Shown here piece after piece: positions 25,076 through 52,255 of a stretch of DNA of 64,000 bases. This stretch comes from Sinotaia quadrata (lineage: Eukaryota; Mollusca; Gastropoda; Architaenioglossa; Viviparidae). The stretch is from the NCBI GenBank assembly GCA_028829895.1, contig CM054183.1, forward strand, positions 22,302,975-22,366,974, read 5' to 3'. Position 1 is the first letter of the stretch. Every line of letters starts with the position of its first letter. The position numbers were made by a program, and so were the translations under genes. A model generated the notes under the pieces. The model was not told where the DNA came from and searched no databases. It saw only the letters and a list, made by a program, of their open reading frames with translations.

Positions 25076-25077
25076 GA
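24917..25077. repeat. (TATC)n with TGTC block
   Basis: Two TATC runs separated by GTCAGTCTGTCTGTCTGTCC and CCGTCC-type sequence. Confidence 0.96.
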
Positions 25078-25364
25078 AACTGCATCCCTTATTCAAAGTT
25101 ACATCAATGAAAGAATGAAGAGCTCTCATGTGAACATACAATTTAAAAGAAACATAACATTAATTCTTAATTATATTTCTATTAAATTGTCGAATACAGT
25201 TGTTGCCAATATGTGTACATGTAAGATCTACTCTTCATACTTGATAACGCAGCTCCTGACCACCTGATTATGCGCCGCGGACACAGGTTACGAACCGTTG
25301 GTCTAGTATGCTTATTTTTTAATTTAATTCGATTGATTATTTCATTTATCCTCAAGAGAGGATA

Positions 25365-25490
25365 TAAGGGTTATTAATATTTGCCGCAAATCTTGCGAAA
25401 AATGATAGGGATTATAAATATTTGCCGCAAATCTTGCGAAAAATGATAGGGATTAATTATTAATATTTGCCGGAAATCTTGCGAAAAATG
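25365..25490. repeat. ~45-bp tandem repeat, three copies
   Basis: Units share ATTTGCCGCAAATCTTGCGA followed by AAAATGATAGGGATTA. Confidence 0.92.
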
Positions 25491-26304
25491 ACTGAAAGAG
25501 AAATACCTCCAAGAGAAATAATAAAAAAATGAATCGTGTTCTTCTGAAATTCCATTGCTACTGATATATTGCTGTTGCTGACCTTTATTTTCTTGCTGTT
25601 TTCAAATACAAACATTTGTTATAAAATTCTTAAGATGTAAATCCTTCCCTGGAAACAAAAATAATTTGTGAACATACAATTATTGTAATGATTTGCTTTA
25701 GCGTCTTACTTGGAGGCAAACATAATCTGAATGTGTGAAATCCATTATCAATTGCATGCCTCAATAGTCGGGCCTTTTGAAATTAACGCTTGTTTCTCTC
25801 CTTCCAGTAAGAAGTATATCATCGCGAGTCCCACCTACGGAACCCGATCAGACTTACGCGCCCTTGAAATTTACATATTGAAAACAAGCATCGCAATTAA
25901 AGAACAGGATATTATTGTTGTTGTAGTTTGGAAGGGAAGGGGATGTAAACAAGAGGAGAAAAATCGTCATCATGATCGTTGATTTAGGGTAAATTTTATT
26001 ATTTGAACGTCATCGATGGGGCGTGAACAGCTTTGAAGGAGAATCTACAGTTTTAAAAAAAAAATGTTTCACATCTCAGTCTAATATGTGGAGCCTGTTG
26101 AAAACAGGTGCCAGTCATTTTCAAACAAGGTGCAAACAAGACAGGTATGTATAGTTTACTTAGTGTCAGTTCCAGCCCGCTCAGCACGACAAAGCTCTGC
26201 TAGAGGGTTGCCATGACTACATGTTAATATTGCAGACTTGGCGTGAGTAAAGCAGTACAAATATTTCTGTCATTTTCGAATTATCGTAATAATATTAATT
26301 ATAA

Positions 26305-26402
26305 AAATGATGATGATTAAGATATTGATGATGATGACGCTGATGATGAGGACGATGTTGTTGCTGATGATGGCAATGATGATGACGACGATGATGATGG
26401 TG
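26305..26402. repeat. (GAT)n imperfect triplet repeat
   Basis: GATGATGACGATGATGATG-type sequence with GTTGTT interruptions. No signal peptide or splice sites accompany it. Confidence 0.85.
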
Positions 26403-26555
26403 TTGAGCCAAGTTTTAACATAGTAGAGTTAGATTAATTATTTTTAATGCTTTGCTTTATGATTAATTTTGCTCCTTCCTATGATTTGGGGCAAGGACTT
26501 TTGATATCATAGTCCAGTAAATGGTATCAGTCCAGTATCAAAGTATTTTATTTTG

Positions 26556-26771
26556 GTATCATAGTTCAGTACTTAGGTATCAGAGTCCAGTACTTTGGAA
26601 ACACTCTGTGATTGGACCAAAGAGCATTAGCATCATACATTTAGCTCGTAATTGATAGCAAGTATCATAGTTCAGTACTTAGGTATCAGAGTTCAGTACT
26701 TTGGAAACACTCTGTGATTGGACCAAAGAGCATTAGCATCATACATTTAGCTCGTAATTGATAGCAAGTAT
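26556..26771. repeat. 106-bp tandem duplication
   Basis: Two almost identical copies starting GTATCATAGTTCAGTACTTA and including ACTCTGTGATTGGACCAAAG. Confidence 0.95.
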
Positions 26772-26934
26772 CACAAGTGCGTAATCTGTAATTACGTCAT
26801 GAAGCAGGTTCGTAATCTGTGAATTGGACCAAGAATCACAGGTTCATCAGTTGTGAATGTTTCGGGGTTTTTTTGTCAAGAGGTCTTGAATCAGTGTCTA
26901 TGATGTGGGACCTAAACGCTTTGTAACATAAATG

Positions 26935-27315
26935 TGTGACATTGTAACAGACAGAGGTAGTAAAAGAACACTATAAAATGACATTATTCATAATTGTAAC
27001 AGATAGAGGTAGTAAAAGAACACTGTAAAATGGCATCACTCATCATTGTAACAGACAGAGGTAGTAAAAGAACACTGTAAAATGACATTATTCATAATTG
27101 TAACAGACAGAGGTAGTAAAAGAACACTGTGAAATGGCATCACTCATCATTGTAACAGACAGAGGTAGTAAAAAATACATTGTAAAATGGCATTATTCAT
27201 CATTGTAACAGACAGGTAGTAAACAAAACACTGTAAAATGGCATTATTCATCATTGTAACAGGCAGAGGTAGTAAAAGAACACTGTAAAATGGTATCATT
27301 CATCATTGTAAGCGA
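26935..27315. repeat. ~57-bp minisatellite, seven copies
   Basis: Units: TGTAACAGACAGAGGTAGTA … GAACACTGTAAAATGGCATT. Copies alternate between ATTATTCATAATTG and ATCACTCATCATTG ends in the first half. Confidence 0.95.
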
Positions 27316-27935
27316 TAAGCGTAGTTTCGTAGACGTTTGATGTAGGTGAAAGAACTCAGTAACATAGAACAGTAATAATTGTATCCACTAAATTTAGTTT
27401 CGTAGTCGGTTATTTGGGCCAAGGAGCATAATAAAAGAGTGATGTGGATCGTTGCAACCAATCAGTGTGGATTTTCAGCGTGTGATAAGGGCCAGGCTAC
27501 TTAGGTGGTCTGGATTGAAAACTAGACACCTCAAATGTACCTGGCCTTTCGCGTAGAGCAAGAAAACTTGCCACCCCAAATGTTCTTGGCACTTCACATC
27601 ATTGTATTATTTCCATTCTTCACTTTTGGTTTATCTGCATTTAGCATTGAAATCTTAGGAGATTGGAAACAGAGTATTTTTTCAGTGAAAAGAGCTGGTG
27701 GAATTAAAATTTGGATAGGACAGAGCAGGAGATTAACAATTACGTTATTTTTATTTTTGTTTAAATAAAGAAGACATATTGCTTTCTTAAAATTAAAAAC
27801 ACAATTTTGTACTCGCATAATGACTCATAAAATATTGTGCCATCTTTTACAGGAAAACAAAATTCATAATTGAAGTTCCTCTTGGGTTTCTAGTTTACAA
27901 CGGGTTTATATGAGAGCATCTATACATCATTATCC

Positions 27936-27944
27936 TATATAAAG
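27936..27944 (+). promoter_or_regulatory. probable TATA box of gene B
   Basis: TATATAAAG about 150 bp upstream of the gene B start codon. Sequence between it and the ATG is free of splice acceptors that would demand an upstream exon. Confidence 0.5.
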
Positions 27945-28091
27945 TATCATTGAATCAGGCTTGGCATTGGATGCCCGTACTGTTTACTTTTCTTCCCATA
28001 ATAGTTGAAACATCACACCGTTTGGCTTGAAGCCTATTTCATTTCAAAACAATACAAACACATTTTAAAATTTAAAAAATCAACACCGACA

Positions 28092-34940
<6,849 letters not shown>

Positions 34941-37055
34941 GCGGTGTGTGCGGTCTTGTAAAGGAGCAGTCCACAGTCTGAGTTGTCACGCTTTGGGACG
35001 TAACCGATACGACTGGCAAATAGCCGATTTGACTGGTTTTACTTTATGACACAAAGAATGAAAGTTTTCGTGCAGTCTAATCAGCGGACCGAATTGTTAA
35101 AATTTTGAAGCAGGTTGTGAGTAAGGACACACGCTGAACAGATGAAAGCAAATACAACTTTAACCCTTTGTACCCTGTACGCCTAAAATATACAAATCTA
35201 TTATCTGAAGAGCATTGTTTGGGTGAGGACTTAGAGCCTAAAAGAATAAGATATTTTTATCAAAAGTTGGTTGTTATATTTTACTCTTTTTTGCGCATTG
35301 TTTTGCTTTAAGAATATATCAAATGCATTTTCTTAAAATACTAATTACTACAAATTTACGAAACACGATTAAAATGTGTAAACAGTTAGAACAAGTGAGT
35401 AAAAGTAATCGCTGCAATATAATGAAGTAGAATTAGCGGAAGCAGGTTTTTCTTTGTCCTTAGAAAGAATTTGTTGGCAGTCGCCAGTCTCGAAGTTCCT
35501 CACTGTACTCTGTGAACTCTACGTTTATTTCCTTAGTTACGTCATCACTTGACTGTTATTCAAAACCTGTCTCATCTTCCCACTGATAATGCACCCGTTC
35601 TACTTTATTCGCCTTTCGTTCATTATAGATTGTAATAAGTTTTTCTTGCTTCCACTGATAGTACTATTTTCTGACATCAGTTATTATATTTAATTGCAAT
35701 AATTCTCTAATATTATATCGCCTATAACCAGTTTACAGTTGCTTTCTTTGAGAAGTCACATCAATGATTTAAGTCGTAGTGACATTGTTAGGGTTAAAGA
35801 TTCCGTTGTTTTTTTTTATTGTCATTAAAAAATGTATTGTTCTTTTCTGTGGTACAATTAATGTGTCGCGATTTTGCTTTCTTTTTTCCACTTTGTATTC
35901 TTCTTTTTTTGAATTTTTGTTTACCTCCCCTGACAGCGGACAGGAGTCAAGGGAGGTAAAGATTAAAATGATTGTCTCTATAAATAATTTGTACAGATCA
36001 TAGAGCACTCAAATAACATTTTGGTTGACTTGCTTTATATACATTAAGGAAAATGACTTTAGTGTATCCAGAAAATACACTGAATTTGAACATCAAAGAA
36101 TGTAACAATAGTTTAACCTAAAATCCATAAATTTGTACACCAAGGAATATGACAGTAGTTTAACCTAAATTACACTAAATTTGTACAGTACGGAATATGA
36201 CATAGAGTAATTCGTACACCAAGGAATATGATTCATTATTTAAACCAAAAATAAAATGAACAGAGATGAGCAAATCATTCAGAAATTTTATTTTATTTTT
36301 CAAATACTCACACATGCTGAATTCATGACCAATACTTTCATGAAATTGATCGGTGAATTATGAAATACGTCTGGTTAACACGCGTTGATTGATTGATTTT
36401 ATTTATTTATAATCCAGTAAAAGAAAAAAAGTGACTTAAAGGAATAAGTTTTGAATTTTCAATAAATTATATAACCTCTATCAACGTCTGTTCTCCTCTG
36501 AACACCTCCATATAGGAGTATTGTTTCTCGGTTCCCTGAACGTCAAAGGAGCCAATCTCATAACAAAAATAAACCGAACAATAATACAAATATGTTTGGT
36601 TGATTCATTGATTGATTGAATGATTCATTCATTCATTGATTAGTTGATTCTTTGCAATAATGTCCACATACGTTAATATTGTCTGCCATAATGTGCTTTG
36701 TTTCTTCATTACCCTAATACATCAGTTCATAACCATTATCAGGTGCATAACCATTATGTGGTTACGCACCTATAAATTAGTTAAGAGTCTAACAGAAATG
36801 TAACTGTTGATCTCCCGCTAGCAATAAATGTAACTGTCTCGAGGTTACAATGATACAGTTTTATCATTAGAAATCAGCATTAAGGAAGATGTTACCAGCT
36901 TAAAAGTTTAACATCTTTATAAGAAGGCAACTGTCTCACAAATGTGAATGTTCACTCCAAAGTAGAGGAACGGCACAAGGTAAGACTATTTCTCGACGAA
37001 AATTGATAACTTCAAGAATTTCCTGCAAATATATTGACATACTGTGCAAACTCTT
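34941..37055. other. convergent intergenic region between B and C
   Basis: No gene seen. It holds 3' flanks of both genes, and diverged ~53-bp repeats at 36050-36240 (units with TTTGTACACCAAGGAATATG). Confidence 0.6.
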
Positions 37056-43931
<6,876 letters not shown>

Positions 43932-43979
43932 TGCCTTGTCGACTTGCTATGGTGAAACAACATGAGTTCATTTTTATCT

Positions 43980-44590
43980 AAGTATAGATATCACGCTGTC
44001 TGAGATCATTTATAGCTACGTAGAGATATCGCGCTGTCTGAGATCATTTAAAGCTACAGTATAGGATTACACAGTCTGAGATCATTTATGACCACTTTAT
44101 AGATATCATTTAATCAGAGGTAATTTACCACCACTATGTAGATGTCACTCAATCGAGATAATTTATGATTCCTTCACATATTTATCATTCGATCTGATAT
44201 CATATATTGCCACTTTATAGATATCACATAATCTGAGATAATTTATGGTCACCTTTTATAGATATCACATAATCTGTGATAATTTATGAACACTTTATAG
44301 ATATCAGGCAATCTGAGATATATATAATATAAATCGATCTGAGATAATTTATGGTCACCTTTTATAGATATCACATAATCTGTGATAATTTATGAACACT
44401 TTATAGATATCAGGCAATCTGAGATATATATAATATAAATCGATCTGAGATAATTTATGACCACTTTATACTTTATACATTTAATCGATCTGAGATCATT
44501 TATGACCACTTTATAGATATTTCATGAATTTATGACCACTTTATAGATAATTCATGACTGTGTTATATCTTCTTATAGATATCCCTCGAT
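43980..44590. repeat. diverged satellite-like repeats upstream of gene C
   Basis: Irregular copies of TTTATAGATATCACATAATCTGAGATAATTTATG-type sequence (45-55 bp), a diverged relative of the regular array that follows. It includes a near-perfect ~120-bp duplication (44229-44332 / 44340-44460). Confidence 0.85.
44008..44014 (-). promoter_or_regulatory. possible TATA box of gene C
   Basis: TATAAAT on the minus strand about 80 bp upstream of the gene C ATG. It lies inside the diverged repeat, whose units carry similar AT-rich strings, so confidence is low. Confidence 0.3.
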
Positions 44591-44599
44591 CGAATATAA

Positions 44600-46032
44600 T
44601 TTGTAACTACTTCATAGTTACTTATAGATATCACTCGATCTAATATAATTTATAACTACTTCATAGTTACTTATAGATATCACTCAATCTGATATAAAGT
44701 ATAACTACTTCATAGTTACTTATAGATATCACTCAATCTGATATAAAGTATAACTACTTCATAGTTACTTATAGATATCACTCAATCTGATATAAAGTAT
44801 AACTACTTCATAGTTACTTATAGATATCACTCAATCTGATATAAAGTATAACTACTTCATAGTTACTTATAGATATCACTCAATCTGATATAAAGTATAA
44901 CTACTTCATAGTTACTTATAGATATCACTCAATCTGATATAAAGTATAACTACTTCATAGTTACTTATAGATATCACTCAATCTGATATAAAGTATAACT
45001 ACTTCATAGTTACTTATAGATATCACTCAATCTGATATAAAGTATAACTACTTCATAGTTACTTATAGATATCACTCAATCGGATATAAAGTATAACTAC
45101 TTCATAGTTACTTATAGATATCACTCAATCTGATATAAAGTATAACTACTTCATAGTTACTTATAGATATCACTCAATCTGATATAAAGTATAACTACTT
45201 CATAGTTACTTATAGATATCACTCAATCTGATATAAAGTATAACTACTTCATAGTTACTTATAGATATCACTCAATCTGATATAAAGTATAACTACTTCA
45301 TAGTTACTTATAGATATCACTCAATCTGATATAAAGTATAACTACTTCATAGTTACTTATAGATATCACTCAATCTGATATAAAGTATAACTACTTCATA
45401 GTTACTTATAGATATCACTCAATCTGATATAAAGTATAACTACTTCATAGTTACTTATAGATATCACTCAATCTGATATAAAGTATAACTACTTCATAGT
45501 TACTTATAGATATCACTCAATCTGATATAAAGTATAACTACTTCATAGTTACTTATAGATATCACTCAATCTGATATAAAGTATAACTACTTCATAGTTA
45601 CTTATAGATATCACTCAATCTGATATAAAGTATAACTACTTCATAGTTACTTATAGATATCACTCAATCTGATATAAAGTATAACTACTTCATAGTTACT
45701 TATAGATATCACTCAATCTGATATAAAGTATAACTACTTCATAGTTACTTATAGATATCACTCAATCTGATATAAAGTATAACTACTTCATAGTTACTTA
45801 TAGATATCACTCAATCTGATATAAAGTATAACTACTTCATAGTTACTTATAGATATCACTCAATCTGATATAAAGTATAACTACTTCATAGTTACTTATA
45901 GATATCACTCAATCTGATATAAAGTATAACTACTTCATAGTTACTTATAGATATCACTCAATCTGATATAAAGTATAACTACTTCATAGTTACTTATAGA
46001 TATCACTCAATCTGATATAAAGTATAACTACT
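44600..46032. repeat. 49-bp satellite array, about 28 copies
   Basis: Nearly identical units of TATCACTCAATCTGATATAA plus AGTATAACTACTTCATAGTT plus ACTTATAGA. The first units are slightly diverged; one internal unit has CAATCGGAT. Confidence 0.98.
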
Positions 46033-46193
46033 TTACTTTCCTACCGACCTCGTTCTCTTTAATTGGCTTCAAAAGGATAAATGCATTTCACTGTTTAACA
46101 AGACGGCACTGGCACAATTAAACTTCATATGTGAAAGTTTCTACGTCCCGAGGCATCACTCACTGAATTTGACTAGGAAGGTGAAATCACTTT

Positions 46194-46326
<133 letters not shown>

Positions 46327-47638
46327 ACTCACCTTTACCTTAATGTTATACCAAATTACATAAAGACAGTCAAACCCTTGACATGTTGCGCTCAGTAATG
46401 GGCCACAGGAAAATAATCCCTCTCGCGATTATGGGGCGCTTTTCCTGCACTTTCGCGTACCGTTCAAAACTTTGGATTTTACAGCTAAATGAACATCAAC
46501 TCTATAACTACAATCGATGTTAATAAACATTTCCTGTTTTTGTTTTTTTGTTTCTAAATGTACACGTTTTATTTTCTGTCCTGCGTGTCTATGTAATTTC
46601 TTGTCAGCGTACATTTAACTATATCTTCGCTTATCCCCCCAGAAGTAGATTGATTCGCTTCTCGAACTTCATCAGTAAAGTTCTTCTACTCCACTTCAAA
46701 CTTTGCTTTCACAAGCCAGGCGCTCAGACGAAGTAGATACTTTTTGCTATCTTGCATCTTATAAATGTCCCAAGTAAGAGGTATGTATATGTATTAAAGC
46801 GTTTCTTTTTTAGAAGTGATTGCGGTCCAATGAAATCAGGCTGCGTATCACCCGATACGCTTTGTCCCACCCCGTTTACTCAGTGACGATAAAACATTAT
46901 CGTTTTTCTGAATATTTTGCGGCGTTAAATATTCCCAATCCATCAGTCAAGGTTTTCCGACAATCGGTGGAATAGAAACATGTTTACAGCGACTCTGCAG
47001 CATACTGGTTCGATTTTTCTGTTGTGTCCCGGAGTCGCTTGGCTCTCTGGCTGATGTGGTGCATTACAATACAGTTTTTTTCTCTATCACGTGACTTGCA
47101 AACTCTCAGACAGGACACGGGATATAATTTGCTCAAAGAATTCGCTGTCCTCGGATAAGCTGCAGACCGTTCACTAAAGGAATTTACAAACTTTCAGACC
47201 ACCATTTTGAATAAAAAAATTTCCACTCTCGTTTAGATTGCATATCCTCATTGATTCAAAGAATTTGAAAGCTCGCTTAGAATACAGACTTTCATTTATT
47301 TATTTACTGTATCTGCCAGCTCAGATGGTACTATCATCAAACGCTTAATTGGCCTTCTGGATCTTAGAATACGTGGGTCCACTCACATATTCTGCTAACT
47401 CTTTCTCCTTGAAATAAATGAAAGCTTTTATTACACAATGCATTTGCCATCCTAAATCTGCCACAAGAACAATTCGTGAATTTGATCGATATATTAATTT
47501 ATCTAACTCTGCGTGAGTTATATTTTCTTTAATGTTTTATTGTGTCGTGTTTATGTTGCCGATGGCTTAATTGCATTTACAGTCACTTAAATGAATTTCA
47601 CAAGTGAAAGAATAAAATTAATTTATTGTAATAGTTTT

Positions 47639-47642
<4 letters not shown>

Positions 47643-47718
<76 letters not shown>
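47643..47718. repeat. (CT)n microsatellite
   Basis: About 38 uninterrupted CT units. Confidence 0.98.
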
Positions 47719-47720
<2 letters not shown>

Positions 47721-48118
47721 GCCATGTTTCGGTGTTATCGAGTCTCGATATATAGGCCAACGCTCGATGACCTACATAACTCGCGTCCATCACATAGTTC
47801 AATCTTAAAAAATAAATGTCACACTATGAGCACCCACGGGCAGGCGCACAAACAAACACTCATAATTTAAATAAACTAACCAAGCTAGCACTAACGTCAA
47901 GCAGCCCTGTCCACAAACAGTGGTCGCTCCTGACGATTCCAAATCAAGCAAACTAATCAGTCATGGTCATCGGTTTGTGCAGCCGAGCGTTGCTATTCTG
48001 TGATATGACAAGCGCCATTAATATGGAAAGCACGTTTTACATGCAAACACAATTTTCTTTCTTTGTGTACCACTCGTCATAAGAACAATTACTAACTCCT
48101 TTCCCCGCTCCCTCCCAT

Positions 48119-48157
48119 CACGTGGTCTGGATAACACGACATGACGTCAGAACCAAT
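48119..48157. promoter_or_regulatory. E-box, CRE and CCAAT cluster
   Basis: CACGTG at 48119, the palindromic TGACGTCA at 48142 and CCAAT at 48153 fall within 40 bp. No gene start is apparent next to it; the nearest is gene C, 4 kb away. It could be a distal element or chance. Confidence 0.3.
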
Positions 48158-49012
48158 CAAACTACTTTCGTAAACATTGCGACAGGCAAATAGCCATAAA
48201 GTGACGCAGTTAACACAACTCATTAATTACCATGAAATAGTTAAATAAAAGTAAAAATGCGAAATTAAGTTTGCTGGAAAAATAAATAAAACAAATAAAG
48301 AAAATTGAAATTAAAGAAAACTTTAAACTCTAACCAAATAATAAACAGGAGAAAACGAAACAGCACCTTGTGAAAGGAGGCAGAGAAAGATAAAAACCAA
48401 TCATCGCCCAATGAAGGTCCTGCTTCACAAATTTTACCGAGCGTGGAAAGAGAGAAAGCGGAGCTTAAAATATATATACTCGTATTGCAGAAATGTGAAT
48501 GCAAAATCACACTGAATCACAAGTGTATACAAAAATATTTTTAATAAACAAATGAACCTCCCCATGAATAATACTTATTAAGCAAATTCACAGGCCTACA
48601 TGCGACACAAAAGTTATCCTCACTAATTTAAATACGCTCTAATGTATACTGATATTTTTTAAATACAATACGAAAAGTATCCTCACTAATTTAAATATGA
48701 TGTAGTATAATCTTTGATGATTGAAAAGTGCTACTCTAGAATATACTCTGGATCAGTGCTGTTCCATAAATTTTCTCTGATTTAAATAGTTTCTTTGTTT
48801 GTAATTACTGAATTAAAAATGACTTGATATGCTTGTTTTGTTATTCTAATGACATCAGAGCGTATAATCAATTATTTAAATTCGTTGTGAAAGGCCCTAT
48901 ATGTATATTCATGGATATAATTACGTTATGTGTGTAAATAAATAAGATGTAATCAACAACGATATTTATTGTCACTAATTTAAATATGCACACACGCACA
49001 CAAACATACACA

Positions 49013-49544
49013 TAGTGCCACATATTCATAAGGCTGACTAGGCTGCAGCCTAGGGGCCCACCATGAGCAGGGGCCCACCAAATCATTGCGCGCAAAACGT
49101 ACGTAGGCCTATTCACATTGTCTAGTCTCAACGAAGCGGATACAAAAATTCCCTAAAATGACAAAACAGTGACACTTGTTTAGCCATTTTTTAAAAGGAG
49201 GCTTGGCCTATCATATTAAGTTAGGATAAGATTTATTTACCAAGAAACGTTCACCCGGTCGCGGGTTTGTTCTGCCCTTTTTATAGCGAGGGGATGTACT
49301 TTTTCAAAGGAAACTTTTTATAGGTATTTTGTACTTCTTTGCTTCGTGCTAATTAAAGGATATCTGATAAGATTATATTATTTTCCTTGTTACTTCATTA
49401 ATTACTTCATTTGTAATATTATTCTAATAAAGCGTACGAAAGATGAACGTGAAATTCGTGAGGGGGAAGGGGCATTGGGAGATGTCGAGGGGCCCAAAGA
49501 AACTTGAAGACTATGGGGCCTTGTCATGGGTTAATACGGCACTG
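49013..49544. mobile_element. hAT-like non-autonomous element (MITE)
   Basis: The ends read TAGTGCC and, from the other side, CAGTGCC. They are flanked by an 8-bp direct repeat CATACACA (49005-49012 and 49545-49552), as hAT elements produce. The subterminal string GGCTGCAGCCTAGGGGCCCA is typical of hAT ends I remember. At 532 bp it holds no transposase. The flanking repeat is CA-rich, so the target duplication is not fully independent evidence. Confidence 0.5.

Positions 49545-49546
<2 letters not shown>

Positions 49547-49608
<62 letters not shown>
49547..49608. repeat. (CA)n microsatellite
   Basis: CA run abutting the hAT-like element. Confidence 0.96.
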
Positions 49609-49610
<2 letters not shown>

Positions 49611-49735
49611 TTTAAAAATACTGTCCAATTAAACTGACCTACTCTCAGTGGTAAATATGTTCACAGTTCAAAAATACGATCTTGTTTGTATAATCACAGT
49701 ATATAAAGTACTACATTCACAGGATAAGATTACAC

Positions 49736-49736
49736 A

Positions 49737-49770
<34 letters not shown>
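49736..49770. repeat. (CA)n microsatellite
   Basis: Short CA run; a looser CA-rich zone continues to about 50046. Confidence 0.92.
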
Positions 49771-49774
<4 letters not shown>

Positions 49775-49951
49775 TCCCATACTGAAACATTCGCACGTAC
49801 TTCTACACTTGGAAATACACACACTTCCACTTAAATCTACACATATTGCTCACAAACTCTAATTCACACACATTCATACACTCTCTTTTCTTCTCTCTCT
49901 CTCTTTCACACTTTCTCTCACATACGCACTCAAACATACACTCACACAAAA

Positions 49952-49985
<34 letters not shown>

Positions 49986-50477
49986 GAACACTAGCACACA
50001 CACTAACACACACAAACACATACTAACACTAACGCACACAGACACATAACGTGTTAACTCGTGCTCACGAAAACAATGGAATAGCAAAATGCGTATTATA
50101 AATATAATTTTCAGACTCACGTGCGCTTCCACTATCAGCCCTAGATATGAGAATTAAACAAGAGAAAGCAATTAATTTAACTGTCTACATAATAATACAA
50201 TGATGATGCAACATATTTTCATCAGGCATGTCTAACAAGAAAGACAACTACCCTGACATAAACGGACAGAATCTTTGACTGGCTTAACTCCCATATTTGG
50301 TCAAAATTGCTGAACACATTTACAGACGTTCGCTGCGGAAGTTTACAAATAAATGATTTAAGTATAATTAAATTTTTAAATAATAATTATTACAAATATT
50401 ATAATTTGATATGTTTTCAAATCTTGGCGAGAAGGAGATTTGTATTCATGGTTAAATGATCAATTAAATCTAGCCAT

Positions 50478-50489
50478 CACACACACACA

Positions 50490-50559
<70 letters not shown>
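50478..50559. repeat. (CA)n microsatellite
   Basis: CA run with one AAACA interruption. Confidence 0.97.
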
Positions 50560-50560
<1 letters not shown>

Positions 50561-50975
50561 TAAGATCGAGATTGAGGTCAGCCTGGGAATACTCTATATT
50601 TGGAATGTGAAACTCGCATAGAGTATTTTCTCTTTTGATCCTAATCTGCATAAAGGATTTTTTTAATTTATAGGTGACCTAATTGGGTTAATACATGTTT
50701 CCTTCTTCCCTTAATTTACAGGACGAGAATGTCCAAGAAAATTAGGTCTGCGCTAAGTGTGCAAGGAACCATGAAATCCTGGAACCCCGTTGTAAAGAGT
50801 TTTGTGTGCCTAAATACCAACTTTCTACTTCCCCAAAACCGAGGTGGGAGCTTTAAACTTTTGATTGATGACGGACGGTGAACTTGAGTTCAACTCCGCT
50901 GGTGTTAAAGTAATCAAATAGTAATCCAATAGCATTAACTCCAGCATTTAAGTTTATAGGATTAATGAGTATTTA

Positions 50976-51076
<101 letters not shown>

Positions 51077-52150
51077 CGACACATTTTCAATGTAAGAAGA
51101 GTCCATTAGTTTTGAGAATTATATTTGTGGTGGAGTAAATTTGCCTGTCCCTATTTTTCAACTTATTTATAACATAGATGTTAAATGTCAACGTGACATG
51201 ACCTTCGGGTGCTGTGCATGACGATACTTTTGTTAGTACCAGAGTTAAAATAACAACTTAGATAATAAAATGCTAGATCATGTTGATGTAATTCAAACTA
51301 GTCCAGAGTGGATGAATAATTTTTCCTATACAATAATGAAGGTTTACAAATAACAAACTAGCCAGTGGGTAGAGACTGAAACATACCTGTTGAAAGAAAG
51401 TTCTATATTCTAATCACTTTGATTTTTACGTAACTCAAGTCCAGTCATGAAAAGGGCGATCGTTAGGTTAATGGTAAATTAACTGATTAATTGTGAGAGA
51501 ATGGACTAAGAAATATTTCATACACTTTGCTATTGATATATTATATCTGTAATTTAATATAGATGCATTATGTGAGTAGACTATTATTTCTACAGTTGTG
51601 AATTATATATGTTACTTGTATGTGATATGTCAAACACATGACATTGTTTCTAAAGGAAACAAGATTGTAATTGATTATTTTATAGTTTATTATGTTGCAC
51701 AGATGTATTGGACTAATAAATGCTTTTGCATGAATTGTAAGCTGAGAATGATTGTTAAGAGAGAATGGAGAATAGAGATGATTAAACTTGTAACTTAGTG
51801 TTGCTCTCTGATATGATGTTTCAGAAAGGAGCAAACGTTTTCTTTTTTTTCCCCCTTTTCTTCTTTGTACCCTTGTGGTGGATTCGAGATGTTTCTATCC
51901 TAGAGCGTGGCACTTGGGATGATTCACCGCGCCCATTTGTTATTTATCTTAAGTAACTAGATACAAATAACGTGAGCTTATGGGTAAACTAGAAAAACTT
52001 TATAAGGAAAAGGTAGTGGTGGCATGAAAGAATCTGTATATTAAATTACAGTAATGAAAACATCTTTAAGTGTTCAATAGTTAAACAATGTCCACTTTGC
52101 ATGATAGAGATAAGTGTTTCGTGATATTTATCTTTTAGACTCTCTTATCC

Positions 52151-52167
52151 TGTCTCTCTCTATCCTC

Positions 52168-52254
<87 letters not shown>

Positions 52255-52255
52255 A
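52151..52255. repeat. (CT)n microsatellite
   Basis: CT run with TTTCTC interruptions at both ends. Confidence 0.97.

Larger units (their letters stand above)
21923..27930. other. gene-free minisatellite-rich region
   Basis: No exon with usable splice sites and family resemblance was found. Open frames are short and composition-driven. The stretch is dominated by the tandem repeats listed separately. Confidence 0.55.

Noticed and set aside
44600..46032. CRISPR-like regular array
   Set aside because: Units are contiguous copies with no unique spacers, in a eukaryotic context; it is a satellite.
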